This document shows positions 10,440-21,959 of a stretch of 64,000 nt of DNA, piece by piece. Both the position numbers and the translations under genes were made by a program. The stretch is taken from assembly GCA_033239525.1 (NCBI GenBank), contig BSYO01000014.1, positions 7,978,536 to 8,042,535 on the forward strand, in the 5' to 3' direction. The number at the start of each line of letters is the position of its first letter. Within the stretch, counting starts at the first letter, position 1. This stretch comes from Nepenthes gracilis (taxonomy: Eukaryota; Streptophyta; Magnoliopsida; Caryophyllales; Nepenthaceae). A model generated the notes under the pieces. The model searched no databases, was not told the DNA's origin, and saw only the letters and a program-made list of their open reading frames with translations.

Positions 10440-12022
10440 CACACCCTTTGCCATGACCCGATTCTATGGTTGAGGCCGATTGGACCCTTCACCGCCCGAG
10501 GCACCGGTGAGTCCGCCTGAGGTTCCTTGAATACTTGGTGAGAGATAGCCTCTTCGAACTCGAGTTTTCAATCTCCCACCAAGCGCCTTGCATTTTTTAT
10601 ATGGTGTGTCCTCGGAGATCGATGGAAATCGCAATACTTTGCTGAATCTCCTCCCTCCGTATTCTTTAAAGGGGTTCGCCACTAAACGAACTTTTCTCCA
10701 TGGATCTACATGAGACGCGTTCTACTTATCGTTCGCGAGATCTGGATTGACGGGCACAGACTCACTGATGGGCACCCGGTCCCGAGTTGCTTCTTTTGGG
10801 GAGTTATCTACGCCCCATTCTTCCTTTTTCCTCACCAGAAAGTACAAGGCCGGTTGATCCTCTCTCTGGACGCTTTGCCTCGTTGGCCTTCTCTGCGCCA
10901 TGTATGCCCAGTGACGGCTTCCGCTTCCTAGAAGATTTGGCGAGGATTTTTGTGGGCCGAGTGCTTGAAGAAATTGCCCAACCCTAACGCAGAGATGAAG
11001 CTATCAATCTTCATCTTTTCGGTGAGCTTGGAGATTCTCCTAACTTTTGCCGCGAACTGCTCCAGAAACTTCCTTGGATTTTCGCCCTGCTTCTGCTTGA
11101 TGTAGGTAAGGTGCTACGGCTGTTTCTCCTCTCAGTGGCTAAAAGTGTACCGGGCCAGAAAGAGATTGGTGAGATCCCGAAAACTGCGAATCGAGTTCAA
11201 AAGAAGCCGATGGAACCAGATCCGGGCCCCCTTCAAGGTGAGGGGGAAACATTGGCACATTACCGCCTCCTCCAAGCCCTGGAAGCTTAGAAGGGTGCGG
11301 AAGTAATTCAAGTGGTCCATGGGATCAATGCTCCCATCATAGGAATCTAGGGCCGGCATCTTGAACTTGGTTGGCATTAGTTGAGTTAGGATCTCCATGG
11401 TGAAGGGAGATCTCTTTAGATCGGAGGTGTGCTCGTCGTCATCCTTGAACACACGGTTCCAGATCTTCTCGACCTTTTCCTCCACCCGTGAGGAGTTTTC
11501 AGATCTCTTAGAGTTGAGGTAAGTTCTCAACTCCGTTCTTTCTGCGGTGCAGTACGTCGCCGGCCGGCTGCTATTGCTTGTGGATCGGATGATCCGAGAG
11601 GCTCCCTCCTGCGTGTGAGGTCTTTGCTTGTCCCGAGAGTACTGGGAATTTCTTCTTTCAAGACTCTCATTTGGAGTCCCATAGTCCAAGCGCCCCTCGA
11701 GTCTTGAATGGCTCTGGGCATTGGACGCCGCCGAGATTTGAGAGTTGTTTGACTTCGACGTCTCCTTGGTTGGCATCTCCTTGCTCTAGCCTCTTCACCT
11801 CGAGGCCGGAATGGGAGTTGGCGAAGACTAAGCCCCCTACTTCTTCTTGCCTTGGCGTGTACAGAGCATTTGGAGCGTCTTGGACATTCTATTCATCTGC
11901 TCCACCATGGCCAAGAAAATTGGGACAAGCTGCTCTCCGGCCTGACTACTACCTGAGTGGTCATGGTCGGGGGAGGTAGCCTCTCTATTGGGAATGCTAA
12001 CTTGAGCCCTGGTGTTCATCAT
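10440..12022 (-). pseudogene. Tat-1 gag
   Basis: Starts at the ATG complementary to 12020-12022 (MMNTRAQVSIP, the same start as Tat-2 gag at about 52081). A basic TRQGKKK stretch follows. The capsid-like core at 11132-11500 has KIWNRVFKDDDEHTSDLKRSPF, then PTKFKMPALDSYDGSIDP and CFPLTLKGARIWF, typical of the retrotransposon gag domain. The nucleocapsid end near 10600 is frameshifted, with remnants of the YCDFHRSP knuckle also seen in Tat-2 (50634-50831). A stop and frame changes between pieces (11837, 11776, 11132) mark it as broken. Gag forms the particle that packages element RNA. Confidence 0.8.
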
Positions 12023-12074
12023 TTTGCTGGATGATATTAGTTTGAAGGATGTAATTGATCGACTTTTAGTCAGC

Positions 12075-12094
12075 TTTCCTACAGATAGAGCAAA
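12075..12094 (-). other. Tat-1 primer-binding site, mutated
   Basis: On the minus strand, directly after the 5' LTR, the sequence reads TTTGCTCTATCTGTAGGAA. Tat-2 has TTGGCACCGTCTGTAGGAA in the same place, so this is a decayed version of that tRNA-primer site. Confidence 0.55.
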
Positions 12095-12632
12095 TGATGC
12101 ATCCTGGATTCAAACTTTGAACGAGTTCTGGTCTAGCTGTCCGTAGGATTCCGGTCTCTGTCAGCCGAGTTTGGGATCCTGCACACCACAATTTAAAACA
12201 AGAGGTTAGATGACGGTAAAATTTGGTCCCACCGAAAACACTCCGACGCTCAAACTAGTAAAGAATATTTTGAGGACGAAAAGGTAAAATGCAGTGGATG
12301 CAAAGATGGATGCTGGGAGTGTGTTGAGAACGATAGCAGAAGGTGCACTCGTGGAGAGAGTGGCTTGGATTATGGAAGCTTGCAAGAAGCAGTTTCTCTC
12401 AATACTTAGCCTGCAGGGAACTAGTAGCAGAAAAAACAGGAGTGAGCATTGGAAAGCTTGAGAGCGTAGAGAGCTTCTGTAAACGTGAGTATGTTAGAGA
12501 GCATTTAGTAGACGAGAGAGCATGCCAGTGGAGTGAGTCTCCATAGCATTTTATAGTCGTGGGCTCCTGCTGCCTTCCTTAAGTGGTAAGGCGAGATGCT
12601 CGCCTACTGTGGGGATCGTTGCCTTCCCTAGC
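12095..12632 (-). repeat. Tat-1 5' LTR, up to the assembly gap
   Basis: Starts TGATGCATCC and aligns by eye with the left LTR (709-1240) up to the gap edge (shared 'gtgggatcgttg' region). A minus-strand TATAAAA lies at 12549-12555, matching 1160-1166 in the 3' LTR. The remaining third of the LTR is not readable because of the gap. Confidence 0.8.
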
Positions 12633-12732
12633 NNNNNNNNNNNNNNNNNNNNNNNNNNNNNNNNNNNNNNNNNNNNNNNNNNNNNNNNNNNNNNNNNNNN
12701 NNNNNNNNNNNNNNNNNNNNNNNNNNNNNNNN
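12633..12732. other. Assembly gap (100 N)
   Basis: A run of exactly 100 Ns inside the Tat-1 5' LTR. The real length is unknown. The sequence right of the gap does not align with the corresponding part of the 3' LTR, so the two sides may not be true neighbours. Confidence 0.99.
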
Positions 12733-13321
12733 GAAAATTGTGAGGATGAGCATACTTCCTTTCGCCCAGAGTTTGGGTAGAGCAACTGTGTGTCATCATT
12801 TCTTCTTTTCTCCTCTTCTTGTTTTCTTCATTTGTTGTTGGGAGCTTACTTCCTTTCTTTTTCCTCTTGTTGTCGGGAGCCCTGAGCCTCTCAAGCTCCC
12901 TTCGAACTTTTTTCTTCTCATTTGGATCTCTTCTTTTTATTAAGGAGGATGATGGTTACTTGCCTCCTAGACTGCAAAAAGGGAGCTATCACCCTACCTT
13001 TTGCGCGCACTGTTCATCATTATTACTGCGTAGAGGGTGTCAAGCAAGCAGACTTATCGGAGGTCGTGCACAAATCCTGATTCTCTGAATTGGAAAAATG
13101 ATGCCCTGATAGCAGTCATGCTAGTTGGTCGGCTATGTTGCGTCTTCTGATTTGGGGGAGCTATTGGGCCATGCTTATGGGCCCATCCAGGGGCTGATTT
13201 TTTGTCGGGCTAACCTAGACAGTGCCGTCTGGATCTTGAGCTATGTGGAATGCCTTTTGGGCCATGCGGTTCTTCTTACGAACTCAAAATTGGGCTAGCC
13301 CATGTATATCTGGACCCATCA
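12733..13321 (-). repeat. LTR-like segment right of the gap
   Basis: No gene. T/C-rich, then rich in GGGCC motifs from about 13130, ending in 'acccatca' at 13321, like the ends of the other Tat LTRs ('cccatca' at 53154). It does not align convincingly with 1240-1622. It may be the end of the Tat-1 5' LTR after heavy divergence, or part of a different Tat LTR joined at the gap. Confidence 0.35.
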
Positions 13322-14920
13322 ATACTAAATTTAAATCACTTATTATTTCAAACTATACTTTTAGGTTTATCTCTTCTTCATTTTTTTTTATCCGATAATA
13401 ATTAACTTATAAAATCTTACATGTATTTTTTATTTATATTTTAAAGTGCTGAAAAACTTCTCAAGTATTTATAGATATCATTATTCACTATTTTTGTAAG
13501 ACTTGTCCTTAGTGTTAGCAAATTTTGTTACAATTAAATTATACATTGAGTCACTTATCTTATTTAATCATATCTTTTGCATCGGTCTCCATTTTAGAAT
13601 TGTACTCGGTTATACGTGGAAGGGTAATTTTCGCTCTCTGTTCGGCTCTAATGAAATCTAGCTAGAACACTTTCTGTGTGAGGTTTGTGAGAAGCTTCAT
13701 TCAGAGAAACATTGTCACAGTTTAGTTTGTGTCCAAAAAGGTTGTTGGTTGTGAGTTTGTGAGCTTAATTGTTGGGGTTCCCTAAAAAAAAACACACACA
13801 CAGTTGATGTAGCAAATTTAAACTCCCAAATCTCCGTGAATGGTCAGATGTCAAATACTGTAAGTACACGAGGAAATCAATGATGCAATCAAGTACACAA
13901 ATTATATAGTAATACATAAAAAATTCTTTTTAATAAAAAATAACATGACAAATTTTAAATAAATTCATAATAAAATAATAATCAATTACAAATATAATTT
14001 CCTCTGATATTTTTTCACTACAATCCCAAATAAATAATGATTGAATTTAACCTCCAGTGCACTTTACAACCGACATGATAAGAATGCAATGAGAAAATGA
14101 GTAATCAAAGTGAAATATATCCTAGAAATAAACTAAATTAACGTACTTGAGTTTGATAAAGAACAGAATTTAAATTAGACTTTAATCGAATATCGAAACA
14201 CTTATTTTTGTCTCTTTTCTATTCTCTTGTGGGGCTAATTGTTGAAAATGATATTTCCTTTTGATCTAAAAATCAGGTAAGATTTTTATATCTAAAGTTG
14301 ATATTCTAACACCAAAGCTAGTGTTTGAATGCCAAAAATAAAAACTAAAACTAATGCATGTGTGCCCATTGGGTACGCTCATGCAATACTTATTATGTTT
14401 ACCCATGTCCAAGCGCCTCCTAGTTGCGTAGGAGCGCTATCTATTTTTATTTACCCACACATGAGTGTTTCTTGGTTGTACATGAGTGGCATCCATTTTA
14501 TCTATTAGTCCAACTTACGTTTGAACAAATTTTGTGCGAACATTTAGCAAACTTTATTACTCGAGCAATTTTTGTATAAATATTGCGTGGCCCTTACTTG
14601 CCGACTTCACTCAAGCGTGCACTGCCTAAATATCATATGTCCTCCAAATGACCTGTTCATTAGGCATAAATTCATAATGGAATGTCTCAAAATCCAATAT
14701 CGGGATACTTTTTATTAATCCGAAGTAAATCTTGTGTGATAACTCCTCATGCTAAAAGCATCTAGAGTTGAAGTGTAAGATGCTCGCGAGACATTAGCTC
14801 GTGATGCAGAGGTCCAGGGGTTTTTCACAAAATGATAGTGTAACATCAAATTAAATTGGCTTGGTAGAACTGCTTCGCCCAATATTTATGCAAACGTTTC
14901 ATTCAAGCGAAAATGTAGTG
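13322..14920. other. AT-rich interval without recognisable genes
   Basis: I see no coding region, RNA gene or ordered repeat. There is a short (ca)n run at 13793-13801 after an A run. The sequence lies between the Tat-1 5' LTR and the copia element and may include the start of the copia 5' LTR. Confidence 0.6.
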
Positions 14921-14989
14921 TTTGCTTACTATTTTTGCTTAATTGATTAATCGTAATTTTTGCAAAAATTGAGAGTGGGTTTCAAAAAC

Positions 14990-15828
14990 GTGCATTCGGT
15001 GAGCGCCCGAGGCGCACGAGTGCATTTAATAGAAGCGAGCACTCGCTGTGCGCCTCGTTTGCGCTCGAGCGCTCACACCCAAAGTCCCCTAAACCTAATC
15101 CACTCTCGCCGCACGGGTTTTTGTATCTAATGGCTCATTATTTTCGAAATTATTTTTGGCTCCATATATATATATATCTTATATTTTTAAAACCCTAACT
15201 TCTTCCGGCAGATTTTTGAGGAGTTTTTCTCTCTTGCAAATCTATTTGTCTTATGTTCAATTGTTGAGAAAACTTAATACCAACACTAGTATTCCATTGA
15301 CAAAGTTTTTCCTTCTCATCGTGGTCTCCTATTTACATCTCTTCTTATTGTGCAATCTTCGTGACTATGTCGGTGGCGTGAACACGGAGTTCTAGTGGCA
15401 TTTGGTCCTTCAAGCGGTTCGTGAGAGAAGATCGATGTAAAGACCGGAAGGCGTTCGGTTTCGTTTCCCCGAGCAAATCCAAGGAGTTCCTTGGTAGGGA
15501 TCACAAGATAAGAGTAAGTCGGCTAGATTAGCGGATCTGTACCACCCAATTTGTAAATTAATTTTCATAGTGGATTTATTCTCTGACCGTTAAAGCCTGG
15601 AAGATTTTTTTCAATTATCGTGGGTATTGAGTTTTTCCTTCATCACTAAAAATTGTGTCATTTTACCATTACCTATTGTCAAGTATGTTTTATACATATT
15701 ATTACTCTTGCACATAGAGATAAATATTCTTTACATGTATTAAATATTTATTTTTTGTACTGGTTTTGTTAATTTTGTACGAGGTCAAAACATTGTTGTA
15801 TACATTGGGATAAAAAGTCTGTTTTTTA
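14990..15828 (+). repeat. Copia 5' LTR
   Basis: Aligns by eye with 24150-24991 over nearly all its length ('cctaatccactctcgcc', 'aaccctaacttcttccgg', 'gaccggaaggcgt', 'gtatacattrggayaaaaag'). It ends at about 15828, two bases before the primer site. A (ta)n tract around 15166 is shared with the right LTR (about 24331). The first bases could not be fixed because the two copies diverge left of about 14990. Confidence 0.8.
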
Positions 15829-15830
15829 AT

Positions 15831-15842
15831 TGGTATCAGAGA
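15831..15842 (+). other. Copia primer-binding site
   Basis: TGGTATCAGAGA, matching the usual initiator-tRNA-Met site TGGTATCAGAGC of plant copia elements except at the last base. It follows the 5' LTR after two bases. Confidence 0.85.
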
Positions 15843-15867
15843 CTTACCCCGATCTAGATGCATACTA

Positions 15868-17250
15868 GACAATTGCTATCCATTCCTCCCTACTTTGATG
15901 GGAGTAATTATGCCTATTGAAAGATTCGTATGAGAGCTTTTCTTAAATCAATAGATGAACGCGTGTGAGCTAGTACCCAAATTGGGTGATCTCCTCCCAA
16001 GAGTACTATAGGTGACAAACTAAAAGTTCTGTCATTGGGATCCAAAAAAGAACTTGATGCATGCAATTGGAACGGTAGATATTTACATACTATATTTATG
16101 GCTGTGTCACCTGAACAATTTAAATGTATTTCTATGTGTGAGATATCTAAAGAAGCGTGGGACATTCTTGAAATTACCCATGAAGGAACTAAATTGGTTA
16201 AAAAATTTAAAATTATAAATGTTCACCATTAAGTTTGATGAAATACGGATGAAAGATGACGATACCTTTGATAACTTTTATGCCAAATTAAATGACATTG
16301 TGAACTCTACATTTAACTTAGGAGAACGTATTCCAGAGAATAGAATTGTCCGAAAAGTTCTACGATATTTGCCTGAACGTTTTAGACCTAAAGTAATGGC
16401 TACTGAAGAGAGTAAAGATCTAGATAATTAAAAATAAAAGAACTTGTTGGGTCCCTACAAACTTATGAGCATACTCTTCCTCAATCTAAAAGAAATAAAT
16501 CAATTGCCTTGAAAACTATAAAAGAAGAGAAAAATAGTCACTTGGACAATGAGTTATGTAGTGATGAAGATTTTACACTATTTGTCAAAAACTTTAGGAA
16601 AATTTTTAAAAATAAGAATAGCAAACGACTCTCCAAAGGAATCGATTTATCTCATGCTTCAATCAACAAAGATAAAAAGGAAACTAAAGATTTCAAATAT
16701 AAGAAATCCCAAGGAATCCAATGCTATGAATGCCACGGCTTCGGTCATATCCGGACCGAGTGCCCAAACTTGAAATGTTAGAAAGGAAAAGTATTAAATG
16801 AGTCTTTAACATATGATGAAGATGATGAAAATCAAGAGGAAAAATCCTCAGAAGATGACGAAGTAAATTATAAGGCCTTCATGACTTCCATTGTAAATGG
16901 TGATGAAGCTACTAGTTCAAAATTAGAACAATTGGATTCTTCTCGTGAGGAATCAGATAATGAATTTGATGGTTTGCAAGATGCTTATGATAAGTTATTT
17001 CGAAAATACTTAAACGTCAAGAAGCTCAATAAATCCCTTAATGGAAAACTAATTGAGACAGAGAAGGACAAAGCAGAACTCACAATAAAATTTGAATAGT
17101 TCACTGTTGAACATCAAAAATTGGAAATGACGAATGAGACTTTACGTACTAAGATAAAATTCTTGGAATCCGAACTTGAAAATGCTAAAAGTGATTTTAC
17201 GAAATTCTCAAGTGGAACTCAAAAATTAGATCACATGTTGGGATTGGGAA
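15868..17250 (+). pseudogene. Copia gag
   Basis: Pieces in changing frames. Near 15885 is PPYFDGSNYAY followed by a stop where W is expected, then IRMRAFLKSIDE (the UBN2/gag start). 16035-16430 carries AWDIL, then NFYAKLNDIVNS and LRYLPERFRPKV. 16509-16779 ends in a CCHC zinc knuckle, CYECHGFGHIRTEC (C-x2-C-x4-H-x4-C), with a TAG shortly after at 16780. 16881-17250 is an acidic, coiled-coil linker typical of SIRE gag-pol. There are frameshifts between 16035/16219 and at about 16435, and TAG stops at 16780 and 17097. It would form the particle core; it is broken here. Confidence 0.8.
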
Positions 17251-18376
17251 AGCATGCAGGAAATAAAAAGAGCTTAGGTTATATTGAGAACGAGACCAAA
17301 AGTGATGAACATTCAAAACCTATCTTTATTCCTACTACAAAATCTCCCCATAAAAATATAAGTTTTTCAAAAATTTTTAAAATCGTGTCTAAATGTGCTG
17401 AGAATCGCACTAGATCAAAATCCTGGCCTAAACCCAAGAATAAAGCATTTGTAAGTCAACCTGTGAGATCCTTACAAACATTTGAACATAATATCTGTTT
17501 TCGACATGAATATAGAAAATCAAACATCATCTCTAAATTTGTGCCTACATGCCATATATGTGGACAAATTGGGCACATACGTCCCCGTTGTCACACCATA
17601 AATATGCTGTACAATCAAAGACAAGGGACCAAGATGAGAAACTTGGTAAATCATATTCAACAATTTAGAAGTCATGCGAAAAGACTATATCGAAAGGTTA
17701 ATTTGGAAAAGAAAATATGGGTAAAGAAGTGTGATCTAAAACAAATCCCGAAAATTTACCCATGTAAAGTTGCACATATTGCACTCAAAGCTCAAAATAA
17801 TTTACTATGGTATCTAGACAGTGGATGTTCAAGACATATGTGTGATAATAAAGTCATGTTTTCCTCTCTGGTTGACCATCCCGATGGGATGGTGTTTTTG
17901 GTGACGGAGCAAAGGCTCCTATTCTTGGAAAAGGGTTAATTAATATCTCAAGGTTCTTGAAACCGTGTGATGTCCTATATGTCTCTAGCCTTAAATCAAA
18001 CCTTTTAAGTATTAGTCAATTGTGTGATAGGAACTTGAAAATAAGATTCCATCAAGAAAAATGCTGCATTTATGACACCAAGGGCTCTGTCGTGCTGGAA
18101 GGCAGGAAAACCCTCGATAATCTCTACGGGATAGACCCAAGTCCCATCTTAGAGTGTCACCCCGTTAAAGAAGATTCCGTTGAATTGTGGCATCAACAGC
18201 TTAGGCACTTGAACTTTAAAAATTTAGCCAAAATATCTAAGAAAAACTATGTTGAGGGCCCTCCAAAATTAGCAAATGTCAAACACCACGTATGTGGGCC
18301 CTGTCAACTCGGTAAACAAACTAGAACCAATCATCCTTCTGTTGGAAACATTCAGACCTCTCCCCTCTTGAACTGA
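17251..18376 (+). pseudogene. Copia protease and pre-integrase region
   Basis: Continues in the frame of the preceding linker to 17939. A second knuckle, CHICGQIGHIRPRC, lies at about 17548-17590. The aspartic protease active site WYLDSGCSRHMC lies at about 17810-17840 and keeps its catalytic D-S-G. A frameshift near 17930 leads into 17957-18376, which has VSSLKSNLLSISQLCD and the HHCC-type pre-integrase motif (WHQQLRHL ... CGPCQLGK). Another one-base shift near 18370 leads into the integrase core. Confidence 0.82.
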
Positions 18377-18381
18377 TTCAT

Positions 18382-19000
18382 ATGGATCTTATGAGACCTC
18401 CGAGAACTGAAAGTTTAGGGGGTAAAAAGTATATTTTAGTGATCGTTGATGATTACTCTAGGTTTTCTTGGATAGACATTCTCCAAGAAAAGTCTGACAC
18501 ATTTGATCATGTTAAAATTTTATGTAAAAAACTCACTAACAAAAAAGAAATTTCCATCATTAGAATCCGTAGTGATCATGGAAAGGAATTTTAAATTTTA
18601 AATTTTAAAAATTTCTATAATGAATAAGGAATTTTTCTCTCCTATCACCCCTCAACAAAATAGCATTATTGGATGCAAAAATCGAGTTATCCAAGAAATG
18701 GCCAGAACTATGTTGTAATATAAAAAGGTTGCCATGCACTTTTGGGGTGAAGCCATGAGCACAACTTGTCACATAATTAACTGGGTTTACTTAAAATCCG
18801 GGATAGAAACAACCTCATATGAACTTTGGAATGGGAAGAAACCCAACATTAAATATTTTCATATCTTTGATAGCCAATATTTCATCTTACGAATTAGGAA
18901 AAATTTAGGAAAGTTCAACTCAAAAAGTGATGGAGGAATATTTTTGGGATATTCCCTAACCCGTCGAGCCTATAGTCTATAATTTATGCACTCAAATGGC
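18382..19000 (+). pseudogene. Copia integrase
   Basis: 18382-18594 carries YILVIVDDYSRFSW (first catalytic D) and RSDHGKEF (second D), then stops. After a short disrupted stretch, a QQNSIIGCKNRVIQEMAR block is visible near 18653-18710. The expected VVERKN motif reads IIGCKN, so the third catalytic residue (E) has become G. 18734-18982 holds the C-terminal part (HFWGEAMSTTCHIIN, GIFLGYS). It inserted element DNA into the chromosome; it is inactive here. Confidence 0.8.
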
Positions 19001-19339
19001 TATAGAATCCATTAATGTTGTTGTAAATGATATCCCTCATGAGAATCCTGAAAGTCGTGATTGTCCTGATAAAGAAGATGATCATGTTGAATTTTTTTAT
19101 GACTCAACATTTTCTGATATTAAGCAACTCTTAATGCCATTCCCACAAAGGAACCATCTGCCACATTTAAGCTCAATCATCTTAAAGATCTTATGCTAGG
19201 CGATTTGAGTAAAGGTATGAGGTTGCTCCATCATGTTCTAAATCAGCTCACCTATACCTATCATGTCTCGCACATCGAATCTAAAAAGATTGAAGAGGCC
19301 TTGTCCAATGAATGTTGGACAAATGCCATGCATTAGGAA

Positions 19340-20078
19340 TTAAATTAATTTGTGAGGAATGCTATTTGGTCCCTGGTTCCCCGTCTTACACATACAAATG
19401 TCATTGGGATCAAATGGATCCTCAAAAATAAAACTGATGAAAATGGAAATATCACCCAAAATAAAGCTCATCTTATTGCTCAAGGATATACTCAAGTAGA
19501 AGGCATTGATTATGACGATACTTTTGCCCCTGTGGCTCGTCTCGAATCTATCCGTATTCTTCTGTCCATTGCTTGTACCATGTGATTCAAACCGTATCAA
19601 ATGGATGTAAAAAGTGCCTTCCTAAATTGGTTCATTCAAGAGGAAGTCTATGTTGAATGACAAAAGGGTTTTGTGAATCCTATATTTCCAGACCATATGT
19701 ACAAATTAAAAAAGGCTCTCTACGATCTTAAGCAAGTTCCCAAAGCTGGATACGAGTGTCTTATCTCGTACCTTAGTGATCACGGTTTTGTTCGGGGCAG
19801 TGTTGACAAAACTTTATTTGTAAAAATGACTGAAAAATGTATGTTAGTAGCTCAAATTTATGTTGATGACATTATTTTTGGTGCTACTGTCGACTCCCAT
19901 GCTCATTCTTTTGCTGACTGTATGGATTCGAAATTCGAAATGAGTATGGTCAGAGAATTTACATACTTTCTTGGCTTATAAATTCGGTAACTCTCTTACG
20001 ATTCGTTCATTTCCCAAGCCAAATATGCCAAGGATTTCGCCAAATGCTTCAATCTTGATAACTCCAAACATACCCGGT
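19340..20078 (+). pseudogene. Copia reverse transcriptase, truncated at its 3' end
   Basis: 19352-19585 carries [35 protein letters not shown] and a stop. 19673-19981 carries KKALYDLKQVPKA and the catalytic YVDDIIFG box. 19982-20078 still shows FISQAKYAKDFAKCF in another frame. The sequence then jumps at 'cacccatgagcag' into a coiled-coil ORF, so the last part of RT and all of RNase H (about 1 kb in intact relatives) are missing. Confidence 0.82.
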
Positions 20079-20349
20079 CACCCATGAGCAGATGGCGTCT
20101 CGGCTTCAACGCATGGAGGAGACTCAAGTTCAGTTCCGCCTCTCTCAGCGGCTGGCTCGCCTGTCCGCCTCCCATGAGCAGATGGTGTCCCGGCTTCAGC
20201 ACGTGGAGGAGACTCAGGACCAGTTTCTGTCCGAGGTCCTCAAGCGCCTTGACTCTCAGCTTCCTACGCAGGAGGATCCGTTCGGTTATCCCACGGTAGT
20301 CGCTCCTCATTCATCCTCATCTTGGCAGTCCCTTCGGAAATCTCTTTGA
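20079..20349 (+). pseudogene. Remnant of the copia second ORF (coiled coil)
   Basis: An 85-codon open frame (20092-20349) with two tandem copies of a heptad unit, SHEQMASRLQRMEETQ and SHEQMVSRLQHVEETQ, 81 bp apart. It is much richer in G+C than the flanking copia DNA. SIRE-type elements carry a second ORF after pol with predicted coiled coils, and this is probably its C-terminal end, joined to RT by the internal deletion. No start of its own is credible. Confidence 0.55.
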
Positions 20350-20374
20350 GTAATTCCCTCTCTTTGGCTTTTTG

Positions 20375-20397
20375 TGACAAAAAGGGAGAGATCAGTT
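20375..20397 (+). other. Purine-rich 'gacaaaaagggagag' tract of the copia element
   Basis: A tract of the form TTTGTGACAAAAAGGGAGAG just after the second ORF, the kind of internal polypurine motif that marks SIRE/Maximus elements. Further purine runs (ggggag, aaggggagga) follow at 20417-20468. Confidence 0.55.
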
Positions 20398-21959
20398 TGC
20401 TGCCCTTGATGATAGGGGAGACCTTCTTTTTGTTGTTAGGGGGCGCTATTATTTTTGTTAAGGGGAGGATGCTCATTTTATTTATATTACTGCTATTCAT
20501 TCATTGTGATACACTTCTTCTATTTCCCATTCTGTTCTGTCGTAATTGTTACTATCACATTTTGTGTATGGTTATATCCTTTTATGTCTGCGTATACTAA
20601 CCATGTTTGACCACGTAACACAATCACAGTTACAGTTTCGGCACGGTAGCCATAGCATCGACACTGCAGAGATAGTGTAGTTTCTTTTTCACTTGTTGCA
20701 TTATATTTATTTTTCACTATGTGACGGAACAAATTTATTTATTTTTTTGATTCCATCATTCATAACATAATTGCAAATCCAAACTAAACCAATTAGGTGC
20801 AACACAGGATCACAGATGCCATCTAGGACCCATATACTTTTAACTATAATAAGTATAGCGGAAGTTATTCTAACACTTACGGAAGCATTCATATTCATTC
20901 CAAAATATTCATTTCCGAGTACATAGCAAAAGATATTTAACCATAGAAGTTCATCAAGTCATTACAATAATATTTCTCCAAAATAAGCTTCTGAGGTCTT
21001 TAATGATCCTTCAGACAGCTCTAATCACTCCAACTCGTCAGGTACAAGCTCTAAAGTTTCATCTGTAGGGGAAAAACATAAAACAGTGAGCCAAGACCCA
21101 ACAAGGTACATGGATATGAACTGTAAAACGGTTATGCCAAAACGATCATATAACAATGCAGAACCAGAACGTTTAATCAAAACATCATCTAAAAAAACAG
21201 TAAAGACATACTATAACGATATAAAATCTCATACTTCATAAATTATTATACTATAGACTGTAAACCAATAATTATAAACTTTACTGATACATGGTAAAAC
21301 TGAAAACAATACTCTATACTATTCACTGTCATCATTTCACTGTATACGATTCATTATCATCTTTTCATGAGATGATACTCTATCATCTTTTCACTGTATG
21401 CGATTCATTATCATCTTTTCACTGTACCATACATTTTCATCTTTTATTGTGACATATCTTAACAATTTCAGACCCTGCCAATGTACCCTACTAGCTGAGG
21501 GGGCGAATGATCAATGATAGATTGTGTTCAGTCCACACAATCAAATACCTATCATGTCATATATATCCCATCCTGAGGGATATCTGCACTGTGTGCCACC
21601 CGAAGGTCGGCCTATGTTCCTCCTGGCTTAACGCCCTTGAGGACAGGGCGGACCATGAATCGCTCCATGGACAGAGCTATCCTCGATTACCACCGAAAAG
21701 TCCTAAAGCATGCCGGAGAACCTATCTGGACTTAGTCAGTCCCGGGACCTAAAATAGCTGTAATGGAAACCATTTCTTTATCGAAAACCCCTTTTTGAAA
21801 TCAAACTTTCGTAATATATCCTTAGCTATCTTATATGAAAACTTCCTCGGTACAGGTTGGCATATATTTTCGGAAACAATTATACTTGGAGCATGTTTAG
21901 ATTTTTATCAAGGAAGGGTCAGAGCTCTTTTCTCGTTAGGAGAGCCAGTTTCATTTTCA

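Larger units (their letters stand above)
709..13321 (-). mobile_element. Tat-1: Tat-type Ty3/gypsy retrotransposon, degenerate, with nested solo LTR and assembly gap
   Basis: Read on the minus strand the order is 5' LTR (right), gag, protease, RT, RNase H, integrase C-terminus, a spacer with a plus-strand gene, polypurine tract and 3' LTR (left). This order and the antisense gene fit the Tat lineage of plant Ty3/gypsy elements. All coding parts carry frameshifts or stops. A solo LTR (6518-9309) interrupts RT, and an internal deletion at about 5459 removed most of RNase H and the integrase core. The 5' LTR runs into a 100-N gap, so the right limit is a guess based on an LTR-like end at 13321. 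The left candidate duplication (GTATC, 704-708) has no partner on the right. Confidence 0.82.

Noticed and set aside
704..13326. Target-site duplication for Tat-1
   Set aside because: GTATC on the left has no match after 13321, and the gap makes the right end unreliable.
18382..19000. Functional copia polyprotein by ribosomal frameshifting
   Set aside because: There are too many shifts and stops (at least seven between 15868 and 20078), and the integrase glutamate is lost.
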